Assembly: GCA_002435715.1 (NCBI GenBank)
Contig: DISD01000071.1
Location: forward strand, 4,066-31,738
Origin: Rhodospirillaceae bacterium UBA6219
GTDB lineage: Bacteria; Pseudomonadota; Alphaproteobacteria; Rhodospirillales; Magnetospirillaceae
Direction: 5' to 3'
DNA length: 27,673 nt
This document shows positions 7,693 to 14,937 of this stretch, one piece after another. The number at the start of each line of letters is the position of its first letter. Position 1 is the first letter of the stretch. Position numbers and translations under genes: made by a program. The notes beneath the pieces are model-generated. The model was not told the origin of the DNA. It saw only the letters and a list, made by a program, of their open reading frames with translations, and ran no database searches.

Positions 7693-8651
7693 TCGTCACC
7701 ATCCACGCCGATGCCGGCCCCGGTGTGGGCTTGGGCCATGTGGCGCGCTGCACCGGCTTGGCCATGGCGCTGCGCCGGCACGGCATCATGCCGGTCATGC
7801 TGAACGCCGCCGGGCCGACCTTGACCCCGCATTTCAGCGCCCAAGGACTGGCGGAAATCCGCTGCCAGGGCGATATCGTTTCCTTGTTGAACGCTGTACA
7901 ACGGGTCGGCGCCAAGGCTTTGGTCGCCGATTCCTATCGGCTGGATCGGCTGGATTTGCGCCAAGCCTGCGGCAGCCTGAAACTGGTGTGGTTCGACGAC
8001 AGCGCGACCCTGCCACAGCAAGCCGACATGATCGTCAACGGCTCGCCGGCTGCGCTTTTTTTGCCTTACGACTTGCCGCCCGCGACGGTCGGTTTGCTGG
8101 GACCAGCCTATCAAGTGGTGCGCAGCGGTTTGAAAAGCCGTGACCGCAGCGGTCCGGTTCGGCATTTGCTGGTGACCTATGGCGGTGCCGATCCCAAGAA
8201 TGTCGGCCCACGTCTGGCCAGCATTCTGCCTGTCGGTATCGCGGTGGATTTCATCGTCGGCCCCTTCGCCGACATCCCCACAAACCTGCCCCCCCATGTC
8301 ACCGTGCACAAGGCGCCGGGAAACATGGTGGATCTGATCGACCGCGCCGATCTGGCTATTTGTGCTGGCGGACAGACACTCTTCGAATTGGCCGCCGCCA
8401 AACTGCCGGTGATCAGCATCGGGATCGGCGAGGATCAACGCCCCAATCTGGAGCAGCTCAGCCGCGCCGGCGCCATTTTGTTTGGGGGCTGGGCCGATGA
8501 TGTGGATTTTCTGGCCCAACTGAAACAGGTCGTGGATCGGGCCCTGGCCGAGCCCAGTTTGCGCCAATGCCTGGCCGCCCAAGCCCATGACCTGGTGGAC
8601 GGCCAGGGCGCCGACCGTATCGCCCAGGCCGTCAAAACCCTGTTGGATTAA
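7689..8651 (+). CDS. pseG: UDP-2,4-diacetamido-2,4,6-trideoxy-beta-L-altropyranose hydrolase PseG
   Basis: PseG removes UDP from the pseudaminic acid precursor sugar. The 320-residue protein has the GT-B-like fold signature of the family. HADAGPGVGLGHVARC at the N terminus contains His17, the residue matching the catalytic His of Campylobacter PseG. The mid-protein strand VTYGGADPKN and the nucleotide-binding region AICAGGQTLFELAAAKLP are also as expected. It overlaps pseC by 4 bp. The TAA stop (8649-8651) shares the bases TTAA with the stop of the convergent DUF971 gene, so there is no room for an intrinsic terminator. The acetyltransferase PseH, synthase PseI and cytidylyltransferase PseF are not found nearby. 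Confidence 0.88.
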   Translation: MIVTIHADAGPGVGLGHVARCTGLAMALRRHGIMPVMLNAAGPTLTPHFSAQGLAEIRCQGDIVSLLNAVQRVGAKALVADSYRLDRLDLRQACGSLKLVWFDDSATLPQQADMIVNGSPAALFLPYDLPPATVGLLGPAYQVVRSGLKSRDRSGPVRHLLVTYGGADPKNVGPRLASILPVGIAVDFIVGPFADIPTNLPPHVTVHKAPGNMVDLIDRADLAICAGGQTLFELAAAKLPVISIGIGEDQRPNLEQLSRAGAILFGGWADDVDFLAQLKQVVDRALAEPSLRQCLAAQAHDLVDGQGADRIAQAVKTLLD

Positions 8652-9091
8652 CCGCAACCGCCCTTGCCGCCACCGCCACAACCGCCGCCCGACTTGACCG
8701 GGCCGGCATTGGTGGCGTTGGGATGACGCGACAGCCCGGCTTCGTCCAAAGCCGCCACATAAGCGGCCAGCAGGCTGTCCTGGTTCTGTCCCAATTGGTA
8801 CAGGTAATCCCAGGTGTAGATACCGGAATCGTGCAGATCGTCAAAGACGATCTTGATGGCGTAATTGCCCACCGCTTCGACACCGATGATGCCGACGTGA
8901 CTGCGCCCGGCCACCAGCTTCTTTTCGTCGGGGCTGTGGCCCTGAACCTCGGCCGAAGGGCTTTCCACCCGCAGCAATTCGGCGGCGATGGCAAAGCTTT
9001 GACCGTCGTCGAAGCTGATATCCAAGCGCTTCTCCGCCTTCTTCACCTTGATCTCGGTAGGATTGTGTTGGTTACCGTAAGCCTGGGTCAT
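8648..9091 (-). CDS. DUF971 domain protein with Gly/Cys-rich C-terminal tail
   Basis: This 147-residue protein consists of a DUF971 domain (also found as the N-terminal domain of gamma-butyrobetaine hydroxylase) covering roughly residues 10-110. Recognisable parts are LDISFDDGQSFAIAAELLRV, the VGIIGVEAVGNYAIKIVFDD strand pair and HDSGIYTWDYLYQLG. The domain is linked to iron-sulfur biology in some proteins, but its function here is unknown. The tail KSGGGCGGGGKGGCG holds two cysteines in a glycine-rich run, a possible metal- or cluster-handling extension. An alternative start at 9106 would overlap the Trm112-like gene. 9091 is preferred because GGGG precedes it and the sequence after it is conserved in style. 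It is the last gene of a minus-strand cluster. Confidence 0.75.
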   Translation of the reverse strand: MTQAYGNQHNPTEIKVKKAEKRLDISFDDGQSFAIAAELLRVESPSAEVQGHSPDEKKLVAGRSHVGIIGVEAVGNYAIKIVFDDLHDSGIYTWDYLYQLGQNQDSLLAAYVAALDEAGLSRHPNATNAGPVKSGGGCGGGGKGGCG

Positions 9092-9095
9092 GGAA

Positions 9096-9290
9096 TTACC
9101 CCGCATTGTCCAAGGAACGCGCTTCGTCGGGCAGCATGATGGGAATGCCGTCGCGGATGGGATAGGCCAGACCGGCCTTGTCGCTGATCAATTCGTTATG
9201 ATCGCGGTCATAACGAAGCGGGCCTTTGGATACCGGACAGACCAGAATTTCCAAAAGTTTCGGATCAATGGCGGCGACGCGTTCGGACAT
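9096..9290 (-). CDS. Trm112 family small protein
   Basis: This 64-residue protein begins IDPKLLEILVCPVSKGPLRYD and continues with LISDKAGLAYPIRDGIPIMLPDEAR, the standard bacterial Trm112/YcaR-type (UPF0434) pattern. In eukaryotes and archaea Trm112 activates methyltransferases. The bacterial short proteins are mostly uncharacterised and often lack a full zinc site. Here only one Cys (CPVSKGPL) is visible, so zinc binding as in yeast Trm112 looks unlikely. AGGAGA six bases before the ATG fixes the start and overlaps the stop codon of the upstream Lon-domain gene. It lies in an operon with neighbours on both sides. Confidence 0.85.
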   Translation of the reverse strand: MSERVAAIDPKLLEILVCPVSKGPLRYDRDHNELISDKAGLAYPIRDGIPIMLPDEARSLDNAG

Positions 9291-9299
9291 GGTCTTCTC

Positions 9300-9932
9300 C
9301 TAATGACGAATGGTTTCGCCGGCTTCGCTGAGCACCGCCATCTCGAAAATGGCGATCATCATGCGCGCCCGTTCCCCCAGACTGGGGGCTTCCAAAAGCG
9401 CTTGCTTTTCTTCCGGCGACAACGGCGCCGCCATGGCCAAGGTGGTGATCAGCTCGCGATCGTTGGACGCATCCAGTTTCGCCCGGTCCGACGCCAGGCC
9501 GTTTTGGGCCAGACAGGCGGTCACCGCGCCCAGCAGACGACGGCGATCGAAGACCGGATCGGGTTCGCCGGCCAGATCGGCGGCATAAGGCGAATAATCG
9601 GTGTGTACCCGGCGGTAACCGGATCTGCCCTCGACCTCGCCGATCACCCGAAAGCGGCTGATCCCCTGGCAGGTGATCAGATAACGGCCGTCGCCGGTTT
9701 CACCAAAGGCGACAATGCGGGCCAAGACCCCCACCGAATAAAGCCCCGGGGCCGGACCGTCGCCCGACGCCGTCGGCTGCACCAGGGCCAACAGCCGCCC
9801 GGCGCCCAAGGCATCGTCGGTCATCGCCAGATAACGCGGTTCGAACACCGTCAAAGGCAACCGCCCGCCCGGCAGCAACAGCGCGCCGGGAACGGCGAAA
9901 ACCGGCAGGATGGCGGGCAGCGACCCGGTCAC
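9300..9932 (-). CDS. Lon-substrate-binding (LON N-terminal) domain protein
   Basis: With a GTG start at 9932 the product is 210 residues and opens LPAILPVFAVPGALLLPGGR, continuing LPLTVFEPRYLAMTDDAL. This is the pattern of stand-alone LON N-terminal domain proteins (YcaR-neighbour peptidase S16-like), which lack the AAA+ and protease parts of Lon. The family may bind misfolded proteins, but its activity is not established. The frame stays open further upstream to an ATG at 10043. The GTG is preferred because it overlaps the thioredoxin-protein stop as GTGA and because similarity starts there. Pairing with a thioredoxin-TPR chaperone gene is common in alphaproteobacteria and suggests a shared protein-quality role. 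Confidence 0.82.
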   Translation of the reverse strand: MTGSLPAILPVFAVPGALLLPGGRLPLTVFEPRYLAMTDDALGAGRLLALVQPTASGDGPAPGLYSVGVLARIVAFGETGDGRYLITCQGISRFRVIGEVEGRSGYRRVHTDYSPYAADLAGEPDPVFDRRRLLGAVTACLAQNGLASDRAKLDASNDRELITTLAMAAPLSPEEKQALLEAPSLGERARMMIAIFEMAVLSEAGETIRH

Positions 9933-10855
9933 GAGAACAGCAGCGCCGACAGGCGACGCCGGCCGCGCAGGGTCACCGGATGACCGCCACCCAGGGCTTC
10001 GAAGATTTTCAAAAGCTGCTTGCGGGCCGCTTCTTCGTTCCACGTCCGGTCGCGGCCGAACAGATCCAGCAATTCGTCCACCGCCGCTTCCACCTCGCCA
10101 GCACCGTAATAGGCCATGGCCAGATCAAGGCGGGCTTGATGGTCGTCGGGATTGTCGGCCAACCGACGGCGCAAACCGGCACTCTCTCCCGACCCAGCGG
10201 AAGCCGCCGCCTGCTGCAGCTCCAAAGCGGTCTTCACCGCCGCCACTTCAGCGTTCTTGGCCAATTCCGGGGGCAATTGCGCCAACATCTGGGCCACATT
10301 GTCGAAATCACCCACCGCCATCAGGCAGCGCAGCAAGCCGGCCATGGCCGCCCCATTGTTAGGATCTTCCCCCAGGATCTGCTGAAAGGCCTGGGCGGCG
10401 GTCTCGGCATCGCCTTCCGCCAGCAGCGCCTTGGCCTCTTCCAGCAACTCGGCCAGGGTCGGTTGTTCCGCCCCCTTGGTCAGACGCTGCACGAACGCCC
10501 GCAGCTGGCTTTCCGGCTGGGCACCGGTGAAACCGTCCACCGGACGGCCATTGGCGAAGGCATAGACCGTGGGCACCGATTGGATACGCAATTGCGCCGC
10601 CAGTTCCTGGTTCTTGTCCACATCGATCTTGACCATGCGCACGGCGCCACGGGCTTCGCGGACGATCTTTTCCAGGGCCGGACCCAATTGCTTGCACGGA
10701 CCGCACCAGGTAGCCCAGAAATCGACGATCACCGGAATCTTCAGCGACGCTTCGATGACGTCAATGGCGAAGGTGGCGGCGGACCCATCCTTGATCAGAT
10801 CGCCGGCTGCGGAAGCAGTGGCGGCGGGGGTTCCGGAACCGATGATGAAATCCAT
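9929..10855 (-). CDS. Thioredoxin-TPR co-chaperone, CnoX/YbbN-like
   Basis: This 308-residue protein has an N-terminal thioredoxin domain at about 25-125, with active site WCGPC (Cys51, Cys54) and cis-proline Pro95 (SVPTVYAF). It is followed by TPR-like helices from about 135 to 290 (AEAKALLAEGDAETAAQAF..., NPDDHQARLDLAMAYYGAGEVEAAVDEL). CnoX/YbbN links holdase activity to GroEL and protects proteins from hypochlorite or other oxidative damage. The E. coli protein has a degenerate active site, whereas this one keeps both cysteines, so it may also be redox-active, as in Caulobacter-type homologues. It heads the minus-strand cluster and is divergent from tRNA-Gly. There is no strong ribosome site ahead of the ATG. 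Confidence 0.87.
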   Translation of the reverse strand: MDFIIGSGTPAATASAAGDLIKDGSAATFAIDVIEASLKIPVIVDFWATWCGPCKQLGPALEKIVREARGAVRMVKIDVDKNQELAAQLRIQSVPTVYAFANGRPVDGFTGAQPESQLRAFVQRLTKGAEQPTLAELLEEAKALLAEGDAETAAQAFQQILGEDPNNGAAMAGLLRCLMAVGDFDNVAQMLAQLPPELAKNAEVAAVKTALELQQAAASAGSGESAGLRRRLADNPDDHQARLDLAMAYYGAGEVEAAVDELLDLFGRDRTWNEEAARKQLLKIFEALGGGHPVTLRGRRRLSALLFS

Positions 10856-10960
10856 GGCGTGCGCACGTCCCAGCTACATAAGAAGACCCGCAAAAGATGG
10901 GCTGTCAGGGGCCACCACGCAAGGCCAAAGGCGGTCGTGAATTTTTTTGAAAAAAAGCCC

Positions 10961-10988
10961 TTGACCTGTTCTGAAGTTTTGCTATTTT
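10961..10988 (+). promoter_or_regulatory. Promoter of tRNA-Gly
   Basis: TTGACC (10961-10966) and TATTTT (10983-10988) are spaced by 16 bp, and an A/T-rich tract (A and T runs at 10941-10956) lies just upstream in the position of an UP element. A G/C-rich stretch follows the -10, as is usual for stable-RNA promoters under stringent control. Start would be near 10995, about 35 nt before the tRNA. Confidence 0.65.
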
Positions 10989-11029
10989 CCGGGCCTCCGC
11001 AGCGATGAGCCGCGGGACACGCCAAGGAA

Positions 11030-11104
11030 GCGGGCGTAGCTCAGGGGTAGAGCACAACCTTGCCAAGGTTGGGGTCGAGGGTTCGAATCCCTTCGCCCGC
11101 TCCA
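11030..11104 (+). tRNA. tRNA-Gly (anticodon GCC)
   Basis: The sequence folds as a complete tRNA. The acceptor stem is GCGGGCG (11030-11036) paired with CGCCCGC (11094-11100). The D-arm starts at TAGCTCAGGGGTAGAGC. The anticodon stem CAACC/GGTTG encloses loop TTGCCAA with anticodon GCC at 11062-11064. The T-arm contains GGTTCGAATCC. The discriminator is T and the CCA end is encoded (11102-11104). No variable-arm extension. The gene has its own promoter and terminator and forms the boundary between the housekeeping cluster and the glycan region. Confidence 0.97.
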
Positions 11105-11134
11105 ATTTCCCGAAAGGGAATAAGGCACTTACGG

Positions 11135-11159
11135 AAAGCCGCCACTTAGGCGGCTTTTT
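11135..11159 (+). terminator. Intrinsic terminator after tRNA-Gly
   Basis: AAAGCCGCC (11135-11143), a 5-base loop and GGCGGCTTT (11149-11157) form a 9-bp stem that runs into TTTTT. This is a textbook rho-independent terminator 31 bp after the tRNA CCA end. A smaller hairpin, TTCCC-GAAA-GGGAA, lies between them at 11106-11119. The rest of the spacer up to 11316 shows no gene. Confidence 0.85.
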
Positions 11160-11316
11160 CGTTTTGGCTCCGACAATCACCAAAAAGCCTGCCATCACCT
11201 TGGCATCGAACCAACCGGTTTCGAACCGATGACGGATGCCCCTCTCCGGGCGCAGGTTGCGCTAGTTTTGTCGCCATCACCATGGTAATGCCTTGGCCTA
11301 AAAGCGGCGTTCTCCG

Positions 11317-12825
11317 ATGCTTTTCAACAGCTATTCCTTCATTTTCGCCTTTCTGCCGGCGACCTTGTTCATCTATGCCCTGGTGATCCGCCGTGGCCGT
11401 CATGCCGCCGTTTGGGCATTGCTGGCGGCTTCGCTGATATTCTATGCGGGTTGGGACTGGCATTACCTGGGACTGATCGTCGTCTCCGCCATCGGTAATT
11501 TCGCCGCCGGCATGGCCTTGACGCGCACGCGCTCGCAAATTCTGTTGGCGGTGGCGGTCGTCGGCAACCTGATGCTGCTGGCTTACTTCAAGTATCTGGG
11601 TTTCCTGGGTAACGCTTTGGCTGAAATGGGCCTGCCCCATTGGAATGCCTCGATCGTGCTGCCTTTGGGGATTTCGTTTCTGACCTTCCACCAGATCGCC
11701 TATTTGGTGGAAGCGCGGCGCGGCAAGGTCGTCAGCCACGGCTTTCACGATTACGCGCTTTATATCGCCTTTTTTCCGCATCTGATCGCCGGCCCCATTG
11801 TCCGTCCATCCGATTTGCTGGTGCGCATCGTTCACCATGGCCGCCATATGGATGCCCGGCGCATGGCCATCGGCCTTAGTTTCTTCAGCATCGGCTTGGC
11901 CAAGAAAGTCCTGCTCGCCGATGGGCTGGCCGAATATGTCGATCCCTTCTACCAATGGATGAATAAGGGGGGCATCCCCGGTTTTCTTGATTCCTGGGGG
12001 GCCGCGCTGGCCTATTCGTTCCAGCTTTATTTCGACTTTTCGGGTTATTCCGACATGGCGGTAGGGCTGGGGATGATGCTGGGGCTGCGCCTGCCGGTCA
12101 ATTTCCTGTCCCCCTATAAAGCCACCAGCTTGATCGACTTTTGGCGGCGCTGGCACATCACCCTGTCCCATTTCCTGCGGGATTATCTGTATATCCCGCT
12201 GGGCGGCAGCCGCCATGGCAAGGCCCGACAGTTCGCCGCATTGTTGGTCACCATGACGCTTTGCGGTCTTTGGCACGGCGCCGGCTATACCTTCATCCTG
12301 TGGGGCTTCCTGCATGGCATGCTGCTGGTCATCAACCATCTGTGGCGCATGTCGAGTGCCGCCGCGGGTGCCCCAGGCCAAGCCCGGCGAATCGCCGGTT
12401 GGGCGTTGACGTTCCTGACCGTGACCGGCCTTTGGGTGGTGTTCCGCGCCAGTACGGTCGATGTCGCCGGCAAGGTTCTGGGGGGGATGGTCGGATTTCA
12501 GGGGATCACCTTGCCCTTGACCTATCAAGACCAATTGGCGGCGCTGAAGCACTTTGGTGTCAATTTCGACCAGATAGACTATTTTAACGGCATGTCCCAA
12601 CTGGGTGCTTTGGCACTGTCGGCGTTTGTCGTCCTGACCTTGCCGAATGCGTATCAGTGGCTGCTGCCCACTTTTGCCCGCATCGACACCCGCATGGGGA
12701 GCAAAACACCATCGTGGCTGCGCTGGTATCCGGGGCCGCGCATGGCCTGGATTCTGGGGGGCGTCACAGCGGTTGCGCTGCTGTTCATGGCCAAGCCCAC
12801 CGTCTTTTTGTATTTCCAGTTCTGA
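11317..12825 (+). CDS. MBOAT-family O-acyltransferase (AlgI/PatA type)
   Basis: This 502-residue polytopic membrane protein belongs to the membrane-bound O-acyltransferase family. AlgI/PatA-type members pass acetyl or acyl groups across the inner membrane for modification of exported polysaccharides. The start MLFNSYSFIFAFLP is the usual AlgI-like N terminus. Conserved blocks follow: the region PLGISFLTFHQIAYLVE (116-132), FPHLIAGPIVR, FDFSGYSDMAVGLGMMLG, and FWRRWHITLSHFLRDYLYIPLGG (275-297). The catalytic His is expected at 320 in GLWHGAGYTFILWG. Length matches the family (about 460-520). An SGNH protein follows 9 bp later, as in many alginate- and peptidoglycan-acetylation systems. The actual acceptor is not determinable from sequence. 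Confidence 0.9.
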   Translation: MLFNSYSFIFAFLPATLFIYALVIRRGRHAAVWALLAASLIFYAGWDWHYLGLIVVSAIGNFAAGMALTRTRSQILLAVAVVGNLMLLAYFKYLGFLGNALAEMGLPHWNASIVLPLGISFLTFHQIAYLVEARRGKVVSHGFHDYALYIAFFPHLIAGPIVRPSDLLVRIVHHGRHMDARRMAIGLSFFSIGLAKKVLLADGLAEYVDPFYQWMNKGGIPGFLDSWGAALAYSFQLYFDFSGYSDMAVGLGMMLGLRLPVNFLSPYKATSLIDFWRRWHITLSHFLRDYLYIPLGGSRHGKARQFAALLVTMTLCGLWHGAGYTFILWGFLHGMLLVINHLWRMSSAAAGAPGQARRIAGWALTFLTVTGLWVVFRASTVDVAGKVLGGMVGFQGITLPLTYQDQLAALKHFGVNFDQIDYFNGMSQLGALALSAFVVLTLPNAYQWLLPTFARIDTRMGSKTPSWLRWYPGPRMAWILGGVTAVALLFMAKPTVFLYFQF

Positions 12826-12834
12826 GGTTGCTGC

Positions 12835-13788
12835 GTGTTCGCCCGGTTCTGCCGTCTTTACCTGATGATCACCCTGTGCTGCTTCATCGGCGTCATCATG
12901 GCCGCTGTCGCCTTCACACGCTCGCCGGCCTTTCCTGGCAGCGCCGTGCAATTCTGGGACGTGCTGATGTCAACCAAAGCCGAGGCCGACGCCCCGGGGA
13001 CCGACGTTTTGCTGGTGGGGGATTCCTCGCTATTGAATGGGGTGCGGCCGGACATCCTCGACCGTCATCTTGATCTGAACAGCTATAATCTCGGTTTGGC
13101 CGCCTTTGCTGGATACGATGGCATGGCGCTGGTGGCGTCCCGTTTTGTGGAACGCAACGGCAGACCTCGCCTGATCGTCGTGTACCTTTCCGCCACGAGT
13201 GCCGCCTATAGCCAAGGGGGCGGCACTTACGAGCATGCGGTGATCCTGATGCGTTACCTGCCATTGGGGCAATTGTTGACCCACTTGGCAGAGCGTCCGG
13301 CCGATCTGCCCTTGGTGCTGAAGGTTCTGGCCGGACGGCTGGTCATGCCGGGCAAGGCCTTGTTCGGTAAGTTTCAGCATGATGTGAGCCAGAAGATCAG
13401 GAATGGTCATGGCTATTTGGAGAAAGAGACCGCAGGCCTTCGCATTACCCAATTGAGCGAGAATTGCCACATCAACACCTCTTCGGACTTCTCGCCTGAA
13501 TGGCGAGAGAGGCTTGAGCGATTTAAGACGGACATGAACCAATTGGCGGATCAGGTGATCGTTTATCTGGCCCCCATGCCGCGTTGCGAGAGCAACTTCG
13601 GCTCCATCGCCAATCTTTACCGCCCCGTGATCGACAATGATCCGCGCCAAATGGATAGCCCATTGTTCGTGGATTACACCCACACCAACAAAGCCGGTGC
13701 CGAAATCAACTCTCGGATCGTTGCTGACGACCTGAAGCGGATCATGACCACCCTCCATCCAGGATCTGGCGGGTTGCAAACCGACTGA
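12835..13788 (+). CDS. Membrane-anchored SGNH-like protein, partner of the MBOAT acyltransferase
   Basis: This 317-residue protein starts with GTG, placed by GAGG seven bases upstream. It opens with one hydrophobic segment (about 8-27) that would anchor it with the remainder in the periplasm. The SGNH block I is LLVGDSSLLNGVRPD (Ser64), and a C-terminal DYTH motif (Asp280, His283) would complete a Ser-Asp-His triad. This arrangement resembles AlgJ/AlgX/PatB-type proteins, which complete O-acetyl transfer in the periplasm after the MBOAT step. Only 9 bp separate it from the MBOAT gene, supporting a two-protein acyltransfer system. Its sequence is somewhat less GC-rich than its neighbours, possibly reflecting horizontal origin. 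Confidence 0.75.
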   Translation: MFARFCRLYLMITLCCFIGVIMAAVAFTRSPAFPGSAVQFWDVLMSTKAEADAPGTDVLLVGDSSLLNGVRPDILDRHLDLNSYNLGLAAFAGYDGMALVASRFVERNGRPRLIVVYLSATSAAYSQGGGTYEHAVILMRYLPLGQLLTHLAERPADLPLVLKVLAGRLVMPGKALFGKFQHDVSQKIRNGHGYLEKETAGLRITQLSENCHINTSSDFSPEWRERLERFKTDMNQLADQVIVYLAPMPRCESNFGSIANLYRPVIDNDPRQMDSPLFVDYTHTNKAGAEINSRIVADDLKRIMTTLHPGSGGLQTD

Positions 13789-13813
13789 CGGGGGGGAGGG
13801 GGTGGTTTCGTTT

Positions 13814-13842
13814 TTGCCGTCCGAGGGCTGAAATGCTATTCA
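13814..13842 (+). promoter_or_regulatory. Candidate promoter giving a leaderless mRNA
   Basis: TTGCCG (13814-13819) and TATTCA (13837-13842) are spaced by 17 bp. The predicted start falls at about 13848-13850, on the ATG at 13849 itself. No Shine-Dalgarno-like sequence precedes that ATG, which fits a leaderless transcript. Unmapped inference. Confidence 0.4.
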
Positions 13843-13848
13843 GACGCC

Positions 13849-14937
13849 ATGCGTCCCATCTTGCGTTTCGCCCTTTCTCTGTTTCTGACCCTGGCCGCCG
13901 CCGAAATGGCCGGGCGGCTTTACGGCTATTTCTTCGTCGCCCCGGAAAAGGTGTGGCGCTGGACCAATTTCGCCCAGGACATGAATGTCGATCTGTTCTC
14001 GGGCAGCATCTATCCGGCCAAACCGGACGATATTGTGGGCTTCGTGCCCCAGCCCGGCCGCCATCAGGGCCGTGACCATTCGGTGGTCACCATCGATAAG
14101 AAATTCATCCGCAGCAACGGCCAACCCCAGCCGCAAAGGCCGGAAATCCTGGCGGTGGGTGATTCCTTCACCTATGGCGATCAGGTCTCCGACGACCAAA
14201 CATGGCCTGCGGCGCTGGAACGGCTGATGGGGCGTCCGGTGATCAACGCCGGCGTCTTCGGATACGGACTGGACCAAACGGTTCTGCGCGCTGAAATGCT
14301 GATCGGGCGATCGGTGCCCGACACCTTGGTGGTGTCCTTTATCCCCGACGATATCGACCGTTCGGAAATGAAGGTCCGGACCGGGGTCAGCAAGCCGTAT
14401 TTTTCGTTGGACCCCAAGGGCCAGCTGGTGCTGCACACGCCACAGGAAAGCGCCCAGGCGCTGGAAGGCAACCGCGCCAAGGCCGCCGCCTGGCTGTTGT
14501 CGAAAACCCGCGACGTCTTGGGCTATTCCTATCTGGTGCACGAAATCGCCTTCCGCCTGTTCCCTGAAAGCTGGCTGTCCAACCGCTTCAGTCTGAAGGC
14601 CCATGGCGACGGCGATGCCGTCACCTGCAAATTGCTGGAACGTCTAAGGCTTTTGCCGGTCAAGCAAATGATTTTGTTGGCCCAATACCCGTCCCATATG
14701 GTGGTGGCCGGCAAGCGCGGCGAGCGCACCGAGAAATTGCTGGCCTGTGGTGAGCGGCTGGGCTTTCAGATAGTCGACAGCTTTCCCGGTTTGAAGGACA
14801 TGCTGCAAAACCACCCCTTGGATTTCGCCACTCTGTATATGGGACACATGTCGCCTGCCGGCAATCAATGGATTGCCGAGTTATTGGCGCGATCCCTTAG
14901 GATTTCAGGAACCGAGCCCAAAAGCGCGGGTGACTGA
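13849..14937 (+). CDS. SGNH/GDSL hydrolase-like protein with N-terminal anchor
   Basis: This 362-residue protein has a hydrophobic N terminus (about 4-20, signal anchor or signal peptide). It then has SGNH block I ILAVGDSFTYGDQV (Ser106) and block II VINAGVFGYGLDQ with a conserved Gly. A C-terminal block, YMGHMSPAGNQWIAELLA, carries the likely catalytic His333. The Asp expected two or three residues before that His in canonical GDSL enzymes is not seen; the nearest is Asp325. The protein may therefore use a dyad or be an acyltransferase partner rather than an esterase. It follows the first SGNH gene after 60 bp with its own candidate promoter. Its 3' end overlaps the convergent radical-SAM gene by 41 bp. 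Confidence 0.72.
   Translation: MRPILRFALSLFLTLAAAEMAGRLYGYFFVAPEKVWRWTNFAQDMNVDLFSGSIYPAKPDDIVGFVPQPGRHQGRDHSVVTIDKKFIRSNGQPQPQRPEILAVGDSFTYGDQVSDDQTWPAALERLMGRPVINAGVFGYGLDQTVLRAEMLIGRSVPDTLVVSFIPDDIDRSEMKVRTGVSKPYFSLDPKGQLVLHTPQESAQALEGNRAKAAAWLLSKTRDVLGYSYLVHEIAFRLFPESWLSNRFSLKAHGDGDAVTCKLLERLRLLPVKQMILLAQYPSHMVVAGKRGERTEKLLACGERLGFQIVDSFPGLKDMLQNHPLDFATLYMGHMSPAGNQWIAELLARSLRISGTEPKSAGD

Noticed and set aside
11205..11228. TCGAACC repeats and CGGTT-TCG-AACCG inverted repeat after tRNA-Gly
   Set aside because: I considered an att site or operator. The elements are very short, lie past the terminator, and no partner copy was noticed near the other end of the glycan region.
11146..12951. 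601-residue minus-strand frame
   Set aside because: It is antisense to the MBOAT gene and crosses the tRNA terminator. Composition is Gln/His/Gly-rich with no domain.
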